Assembly (NCBI RefSeq): GCF_000281045.1
Contig: NW_008246076.1
Location: forward strand, 376,057 to 440,056
Origin: Saprolegnia diclina VS20
Taxonomy: Eukaryota > Oomycota > Saprolegniomycetes > Saprolegniales > Saprolegniaceae
Reading direction: 5' to 3'
Length of the DNA: 64,000 bases
Position 1 is the stretch's first letter. Every line of letters starts with the position of its first letter. The position numbers were made by a program, and so were the translations under genes. Below the pieces are notes generated by a model that searched no databases, was not told the DNA's origin, and saw only the letters and a program-made list of their open reading frames with translations. Of the stretch, positions 57,880 through 64,000 are shown in pieces.

Positions 57880-59424
57880 ATGGCGACGACCACAACCTAC
57901 GACTACATTGTCATTGGCGGCGGCTCGGGCGGCAACTCGTCTGCGCGCCGTGCTGCCGCGTACGGCGCCAAGGTCCTCGTCATCGAGCGCGGCCACGCCA
58001 ACGACGGCGCCGGCATGGGCGGCACCTGCGTCAACGTCGGCTGCGTGCCCAAGAAGGTCATGTTCAACGCGGCCATGCACGCCGAGATGCTCCACTCGGC
58101 GCACGCGTACACGTTCAAGAACATCCAGGACGTCGAGTACGGCTCGTTTGACTGGGCGGCGCTCAAGAAGAAGCGTGACGCGTACGTGGCGCGTCTCAAC
58201 GGCATCTACGAGCGAAACCTCGGCAACAACAAGATCCCGCTGATCTACGGCGCCGCCAAGTTTGTCGACAACCACACAATCGAAGTCAACGGCGACCGCT
58301 ACACGGCCAAGCACATCCTCATTGCCGTCGGCGGTGTCCCGGCCATGCCACCGCTTCCCGGCATCGAACACGCGATCTCGAGCGACGGCTTCTTTGCGCT
58401 CGAGACGCAGCCCCGCAAGGTCGCGGTCGTCGGCGCCGGCTACATTGCGGTCGAGCTCGCCGGCATCTTTAACGCGCTCAAGTCGGACACGACGGTCTTT
58501 TGCCGCGGCAACCAAGTTCTGCGCACCTTTGACCCGATCGTGCGCGACCTCGTCAACACCGAGATGGAGCAGTACGATATCCTTATCGATATTGCAACGT
58601 GCTCATGATGATGAATGGATAGTGCCGGCGTCCGCTTTGTGCGGGAGAGCGGCATCACGTCGATTGAGAAGGCGGAGGACGGGACGTTGACGATCCAAGC
58701 GACGGTGGCCGGCGTGGCGCAGTCGTTCGCGGGCTTTGAGACGGTCCTCTTTGCGATTGGTCGCACACCGCGGACGCACGACTTGGGTCTGGAGACGACC
58801 GACATTGCACTTTCGCCAGATCAGTTTATTCAAGTCGACGCCCAAGAAAACACGACCGTCCCGAATGTGCATGCGGTCGGCGACGTGACGACGACCGGGT
58901 GGGAGCTGACGCCAGTGGCGATTGCGGCGGGTCGCCGCCTTGCGGACCGTCTATTCGGCAACGAGCCCAACGCATGTGTCAACTACCACCAGATCCCGAC
59001 GGTCGTCTTTAGCCACCCACCGATTGGTACGATTGGCTTGACCGAGCCGCAGGCCATTGAGCAGTACGGTGCGCACAACGTCAAGGTGTACACGAGCACG
59101 TTCTTCAACATGTTTTACGCCATGAGCGAGCAAGACGAGAAGCAAAAGACGGCCATGAAGCTCATGTGCATCGGCGAAGAAGAGACTGTCATCGGCGTCC
59201 ACGTCGCGGGCCTCGGCGCCGACGAAATGATCCAGGGCTTTGGCGTCGCCGTCAAGATGGGCGCGTACAAATCAGACTTTGACAACATTGTGGCGATCCA
59301 CCCGACGGCGTCGGAAGAGCTCGTGACGATGCCCGAGTGGGGCAAGATCAAGGACGTCGTGACGCTCACGCACGGCACGGCGCGGAAGCCGCCGACGCTC
59401 AAGCCCAAGGAGAGCGCGCTGTAA
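57880..59424 (+). CDS. Glutathione reductase, copy 2
   Basis: Exons 57880-58571 and 58623-59424 (intron 51 nt, phase 2) give 497 residues. Motifs: FAD glycines GGGSGG, redox Cys50/Cys55 in [18 protein letters not shown] fold [13 protein letters not shown], and catalytic His457 in HPTASEEL. It starts [15 protein letters not shown]; no presequence is apparent. About 190 residues around the intron are the same as in copy 1, and the two introns differ at only two positions. The first 110 residues and a segment near residues 330-370 (for example [10 protein letters not shown] against TTHTSSFSN) have diverged. The 3' end converges on STK19 with 97 bp between stops. Confidence 0.94.
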
Positions 59425-59521
59425 ACCAAGTTGAAATCAAAAAATTGCTTTTTGTACATGCCCAAGCACGTCGATAATGTCGCTGCTCTCAAGGGCTTGA
59501 CCCATGAACGAATCGCAGTCC

Positions 59522-60677
59522 TCATGCTTGTCCGTCCGCCGGGTCCGTGTACTTGAGCAGAAACGACGTCGCGGTGGGCACGCGGGCGAGGAGGCCTGCG
59601 TGCGCCATCTCGAGAATATGATAGCTCATGCCAAAGGGCGACGACTTGACCTTGCGCTTGAGGACGTCGTGCTCGGTCATCTCTCGGTACGGTGCTCGCT
59701 ACCCAAAACCACTTTCAACCATCGTTGTGGCAGCTTGATACATACCTGCAGAAGCATGCGGATCGTGCGTCGACCGGCATGCAGCGCCGAAACGAGCGCC
59801 CCGAGGCGCGGAAGTGAAAAGTAATACCGATCGACAGCCATCTCGACCGTGGCCACGAGAAACCCGAGGTGGACAAGGTGCCTAACGCTGAATGAGGCCG
59901 CCACTTCGACCTTGTGTGTACGCAATGTCCTTGTCCAGCGCCGTGTCTGGTGGCGGCGGTCGCCCTCGCCGCGTAAACTGCGCTCGCATCTCGTCGTAGA
60001 GCGTGCTTTTGGCGAGCGTCGAGCGCTACACCGCAGCATGAGGAACTCGTCGATCAAAGTCCAGGGACTGAGAGACCGTTGAGAGACGCGGTAGGATCTT
60101 GGCAAACATGCGGGCGCCGCGGCTACCTCTCGACAGGTCGAGAAGAAAGGCAGAGTAGTCGTGCGTCAACACAAGCGCGTGCACGTTGGGTCCTAACCGA
60201 TGCCTCATGCATCGTCGTCGTAGCTGAAGCACTGCACCTGGTAGGTTGACTTGCAGCAAGAGCAGCGTGCCATCCAGTCGCAGCTCATGCACCTATGCAC
60301 ACGGATACACAGAGGACACGATACCAGCACGTACGCGTTGGTCGACAACCGTTCGGTTGGGCAGAACGCTGTAGCTACGAGGCGCCAAGTGAGATGAAAG
60401 CGCGTCGGCAGCAGCTACATGTGGTGGGCGAGAACGAGCGACGGCAGCGGGAAGGTCGCGTACGCCCGGTGATACCGGCCAAGCAGCATATGAATCGCCG
60501 CCAACGTGTCGTCCATCACGTCGCTCTACAGCCATCGTGCGCCATGCGTGCGTCTTCTCAACCTACCGCCATCGCATCGAGCGCGTCGTCTTCGGTCGTG
60601 TCCATGGCTTCCATGTCCAGCAGCGCGTTGTCGGCTGGCGCTGCCCGTGCCAGTTGCCGCAACCGTCCACGCAGCAT
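59522..60677 (-). CDS. STK19: STK19 homologue (winged-helix DNA-binding protein)
   Basis: Eight small exons (60677-60567, 60525-60419, 60368-60335, 60292-60238, 60192-60077, 60025-59922, 59881-59746, 59698-59522) join in phase to 279 residues; human STK19 is about 254. Shared landmarks: LPNRTVVDQ followed by VHELRLDGTLLLLQVNLPG, the HDYSAFLLDL segment, LDKDIAHLVHLGFLVATVEM, YYFSLPRLGALVSALHAGRR, TIRMLLQ joined to RAPYREMTEHDVL, and GMSYHILEMAHAGLLARV. Despite its name the animal protein is a winged-helix protein acting in transcription-coupled repair rather than a kinase. The intron with donor GTCTCT (60026-60076) is the least certain; its acceptor frame also opens a misleading alternative reading. 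Confidence 0.8.
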
Positions 60678-61659
60678 CGCGGCAAATTTGTCGATTTCGA
60701 AATGCAATCGCGTTGTTCACGCGTGAAAATTGGTTTTACACGTGCGAAAATCAGTTCCACACATGGCCATCACCCGCGCGACCGGTGCAACATTCGTTTC
60801 GCGCCATTTTTCTCGTCGTGCCGCTTGGGCACCAAAGGTGGAAAAATTGTCTTGTGTACACAGATGTAGAGGCCGTCCATGTACAAAGGAGGATGTCGTA
60901 CGAGTCGCGGGCAGCCCATCCTGTTGACAAACGCGACACCGTTCACCTCATTTCCAAGCATTTACCTCTCTACGGAGAGCACTTGATGGCGCTACCGCAC
61001 CATCTTAGCATCATCATGTGACGCTTACACCTGGAGGGCATGCCGCCGAGTCTGTACGTGCAGCTACAGGATAAGGACGTGTGGTTGCGGCTGTGTGGCC
61101 AAGGTGTTGCATGAAGTTGGCTACTAGTACTGGCCGTGTCGCGACATCGCGCGACGAAGATGGTCCGTGGTTGCGAGGGCGTGTCGGGGCAAGCAATGGC
61201 GACGGACGTTCCTTGTTCAGACACACTCTGAAAGCTCGGTGCTGAATATTAATTCGTGCAAGCAAGCGCGATGACGTGGCAAGCAAAATGTTGGTCGCGC
61301 GACAGCATTCTAGCTGTCTCTTTAGTTGGTCGCCCACGACCCTCGGACAAAAATACTCCTCGTGAACATGAGATATATGGACACTGGGATACAACATTCA
61401 CCCCTGTATAATTGCATGGACAGGATGGCAGAAGCCGAGAATTTTGTGTCTTCTAGAGCGTTCCGCGTCTGCCTTCTGGCGTTGCAGAGCCGCGTCGCAA
61501 GTGCAACTTCAACGTGGGGCTGGCGCCCTTCTTTGAGGGCTGAAATTCGGACCTTGCCCTGTCTCGTGGCGAAACCACCTGGACGCAGAATATTGGCCAA
61601 TCACAGTGGACGGCACCGAGAAAGGCGGGGCGCAGTGTCATTTCTAAACCGACCGCGCC
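60678..61659. other. Divergent intergenic region, no gene seen
   Basis: 982 bp. An E2F-like TTTCGCGCC lies near 60798 and ACGCGTGAAAA near 60720. No convincing coding frame on either strand. Confidence 0.45.
61592..61601. promoter_or_regulatory. Palindromic ATTGGCCAAT
   Basis: A perfect palindrome made of two opposed CCAAT boxes, 58 bp upstream of the small ORF at 61660. Confidence 0.45.
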
Positions 61660-61968
61660 ATGAGCTTTACGTGCTTGGCCTTCTCACTGGCGTCGCTCAA
61701 CCTCGGCAAGTACTCGCGCGCCTCGCTCCTCGGACTGCCCGACGAGCTTGACGTGAACTCGGCCGTCACGCCCTGCTCCAGCACGATCGAGAACCACGCG
61801 CACAGCGGCAGCTTCATGGTGTCGCTCAAAGCGTCGTCCAAGTCCCACCACGACCTCGATACCTCCGACGACGACGATAATGACAACGACGACGGACACA
61901 TTCACGAGCCTGCACCGCTCTGTAGCTGCGACTCGAACGCCTCGACGATCGTGGCGTCGTGGCGATAG
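61660..61968 (+). CDS. Small acidic/His-rich protein of unknown function (102 aa)
   Basis: ATG-initiated single frame with gene-like codon use. It starts MSFTCLAFSLASLNLGKYSR and contains a Ser/His stretch, an Asp/Asn run (DTSDDDDNDNDDG) and a Cys pair (CSCDS). I recognise no family. Support is the CCAAT palindrome just upstream and the GC-rich codon choice; there is no homology evidence. Confidence 0.5.
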   Translation: MSFTCLAFSLASLNLGKYSRASLLGLPDELDVNSAVTPCSSTIENHAHSGSFMVSLKASSKSHHDLDTSDDDDNDNDDGHIHEPAPLCSCDSNASTIVASWR

Positions 61969-62531
61969 TCGTCTGCGTACTAACGACTGGAAACAGAATA
62001 TATCTATATCCACATTCGGTTCGGTCGACCACAGAGCGATGCAGGCGCCAGAGTCGGGGAGCGCCGCGTGTCCAAAGACCTTTCCGGCCCCATTAGTGCG
62101 TTCCATGCGACCACCGCGCGTTCTTGCACAGGGTTCTTTGCGCTGCAATACGCGATGCGTACAGACAGTGTGAACTGTAGAGTGCATCGAGCAGAGTGGT
62201 TCTCATTAGAGGCGTCCTTTCCACCTATCTTGCATGTTTTTGCGCTGCTTAGCTCGTGTTGTATTCTTGCCAGTTGGCTCAGCCCTGTGCAGAGCTTGTA
62301 AATCTCTAATCGTGTTCGTCCGCCAGCACGTCTGCCTACTCGCTCGTCGCTCGACGCTTAGAGTACATTGCTCGTCACACAATTCCGCAACCGGGCCCTA
62401 TACGCTCCTCGCTTCACATCCCGGTGGGCCTCCTGAGCGCAACAAAATTTCCCCTTTTTGGACTTCCCCTTGTATGTTACTATCTCCTTTCTACAACAAA
62501 TACGTCGGCATAAAGCTCGGGAGGGTCTGCG
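61969..62531. other. Intergenic region, no gene seen
   Basis: 563 bp between the small acidic ORF and the 3' end of the MCUR1-like gene; AT-richer than the flanks and without a supported gene. Confidence 0.5.
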
Positions 62532-63234
62532 TTAAAAGAAGGCGCCGAGACGCGCGAGCACAAGCATCATCGAGCCCGAGAAACCGACCACGAACTGCAG
62601 AATGCGCTTCTCGAGCCGCTCGTTGGCAATGTGCAGCGTATTGAGCGTCTCTTCGTCCGTCTTTTTCTGAAGTAAAAACTACATGGCGCAAGTCAGAATA
62701 GTCCCATCGCAAGCATTTATACCTCCTTCTCCACCTTGAGGAGCTCGAACCGCACCTTGTCAAAGTCGAGCTTCTCGGTCATGCGAATGTCGTTCTTGAG
62801 GTTGCTAAAGTCACGTTCGAGCACTTCGCGCATGTGGCGGTGGGCCACATCTACATCAAGTCCATTAGACGACATGTGCCACGACGCCGTACCAAAGTTC
62901 ATGGTCGAGCGCAGCACACGCTGGGACAAGTCGGTCTTGAGCTCGAGGTGGTCCGCCTTGGGAATGTACTAGGCACACACACGCCTAAGCCAGCGAGACG
63001 GAGGCGGCGCGACGCACCAAGGACGCGCGGGACGTGTTCATTTCCTGGATCGCATTGCGCGTCGCGGCCAAGATGACCTCGGCCTCCTTGGGCGTAAAGC
63101 CTACCGCGACGCTAAGCTTGATAGACTGATAGATTGATAGATATGCCTTTTCCGCGCAGGTTTTGCGCGAAGCGGTACGTGTCAAAGTGGATGCCCGCCG
63201 TGCAAAAGCCGCGGGTCGTCGTCCGCTGCGCCAT
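62532..63234 (-). CDS. MCUR1/CCDC90-type mitochondrial coiled-coil protein (DUF1640)
   Basis: Exons 63234-63147, 63100-63018, 62968-62893, 62850-62723 and 62666-62532 join in phase to 169 residues. The head HFDTYRFAQNLRGKGF then TPKEAEVILAAT matches the FDTH...GF..QAE signature of MCUR1/CCDC90B. A coiled coil follows (LERDFSNLKNDIRMTEKLDF, VRFELLKVEKEV) and a C-terminal membrane segment (LQFVVGFSGSMMLVLARLGA). The family sits in the mitochondrial inner membrane and affects the calcium uniporter or respiratory-chain assembly. Intron 1 begins GC rather than GT. Intron 3 (42 nt) keeps frame if retained, adding 14 residues. It is shorter than animal MCUR1, closer to CCDC90B. Confidence 0.78.
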
Positions 63235-63732
63235 TCTTCTGGGTTTACCGCGAATGCGTTTAAACGTGTTTGCACTTGCGTTAAAGCTATCGCATCTGGT
63301 CGCTATATTCAAGCGCAGGTCGGTGACATAGTGCGCAATGGCTGAGCGTGCACGAAGCGATGCGTATACACCACGTTATCAACGCTACGAGGTCGGCTCC
63401 TATAGCGTCCATTACACCAAGGTGACGTGTCAGCTGCATCTTGGGTTCAACATTGGCGCATCAACACGAGCTGCATTCCAGCAAGAAGGGTACTGTTCAA
63501 GAGCAGTGCAAGGGTAAAAAGGAATATACCTCGTTGTGCACAAGTACAAGTAGATGCCATGAGGACACGTCCATGCATCGGCTGCCAAGGCGGCTCCATG
63601 GGTTTAACCCACATGGATGACCAAGCAGGTTTAAACAATGCACGCCGAACGCCGAACGCCAAACGCTACATCCGGATAAGATAACCGGATAAGATCGAAG
63701 CTTCAACCATTTTGGAAAGGCCGTCGCATGGC
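63235..63732. other. Divergent intergenic region
   Basis: 498 bp between the MCUR1-like gene and the glycosyltransferase. Contains GTTTAAAC-like palindromes (about 63258, 63630) and no supported gene. Confidence 0.5.
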
Positions 63733-64000
63733 ATGGCGCCACTGAACTCTGCGCTGGTCCTGCTCGGGCTCCGCCTCGTTTACGGAGCTATGCTCTGGGA
63801 CGACATGAACCAGGTCGACATTCCGTTGCGTCCGGAGCTGCAGAACGTTCGAGGTGCACTCCCACCGCCACGGCCGCTGCTGCCGCGCCACCGCGCCCCG
63901 ACCATCGAGCTCACGCTTGCCGCGAGCGACGACGCCGAGCGCTGTGGTCGCACCGTTTTCTCTGCGTTCCAAGAAGCTTCGAATCCGGATCGCGTGTTTG
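63733..64000 (+). CDS. Probable GlcNAc-type glycosyltransferase, 5' part only
   Basis: Frame open from ATG 63733 to the end of the window (89 residues seen). It begins MAPLNSALVLLGLRLVYGAM, a possible signal anchor, then a proline-rich stem (ALPPPRPLLPRHRAP) and TIELTLAASDDAERCGRTVF followed by SAFQEASNPDRVF. The last part resembles the opening strand and helix of PF11397-type glycosyltransferases (IxVSIASYRDPEC..T..DLFxxAxxPxRI). The nearby upstream ATG at 63728 is out of frame. Truncated by the window edge, so the call is provisional. Confidence 0.6.
   Translation, partial: MAPLNSALVLLGLRLVYGAMLWDDMNQVDIPLRPELQNVRGALPPPRPLLPRHRAPTIELTLAASDDAERCGRTVFSAFQEASNPDRVF

Noticed and set aside
60026-60076. 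Alternative coding frame reading WTLIDEFLMLR in the STK19 gene
   Set aside because: It does not connect in phase to the following exon; treating the stretch as an intron restores the STK19-like order.
1-64000. Search for mobile elements, virus-derived elements and CRISPR arrays
   Set aside because: No transposase, reverse transcriptase, integrase or capsid-like frame, no long terminal repeats and no regular spacer arrays were seen; the gap at 36572-36976 cannot be judged.

Overview
This window is nuclear DNA from a eukaryote with compact, GC-rich genes and very short introns. The gene content (FYVE/START-like proteins, an M96-like protein, an ankyrin TKL kinase, flagellar and centriolar genes) points to a flagellate oomycete, most likely of the Saprolegniales. 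That placement is inference from gene families and gene style, not from a marker gene. I joined exons by hand, using GT/AG sites, phase agreement and protein-family continuity. This gave 25 protein-coding genes (one cut by the window edge, one small and tentative), plus one weaker candidate and about 88 introns of roughly 37-76 nt. I found no rRNA, tRNA, CRISPR array or recognisable mobile element. One run of 405 Ns lies at 36572-36976.

Layout. 0-9 kb: a PD-(D/E)XK (Uma2-like) protein, an M3 oligopeptidase, a three-part BtuF-like/DUF5522/diphthine-ammonia ligase fusion and a START-FYVE-like protein. 9.7-16 kb: an M96-like coiled-coil protein and a 910-residue ankyrin protein with two TKL kinase domains and two zinc ribbons. 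16-21 kb: PIBF1/CEP90 and SPAG16/PF20, tail to tail. 21-36 kb: a small unknown protein, then a 4,469-residue sacsin-like protein ending in a RING finger, split over 16 exons. 36-37.7 kb: an assembly gap and a region with short repeated motifs. 37.7-49 kb: a compact p300/CBP acetyltransferase, a STRIP1/Far11 homologue, La protein and CIP2A. 49-54 kb: a 950-residue protein of unknown function, a tail-anchored protein and a four-segment membrane protein. 55.6-59.4 kb: two head-to-head glutathione reductase genes that share a nearly identical central tract. 59.5-64 kb: STK19, a small acidic ORF, an MCUR1/CCDC90-type mitochondrial protein and the start of a probable GlcNAc-type glycosyltransferase.

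Themes. Several genes serve cilia or centrioles (PIBF1, SPAG16), PP2A regulation (STRIP1 and CIP2A, 3 kb apart) and protein quality control (sacsin-RING, M3 peptidase). Genes are tightly packed: tail-to-tail neighbours are 36-97 bp apart, and head-to-head neighbours share short promoters that often contain CCAAT/ATTGG boxes. About half of the inferred introns begin GTAC, none begins GTAAGT, and most end TAG.

Limits: splice sites, start codons and domain calls were read by eye. Phase agreement supports almost every junction. The junctions marked ambiguous in the entries (STRIP1 intron 1, two introns in the 950-residue gene, the first exon of the kinase gene) need transcript data.
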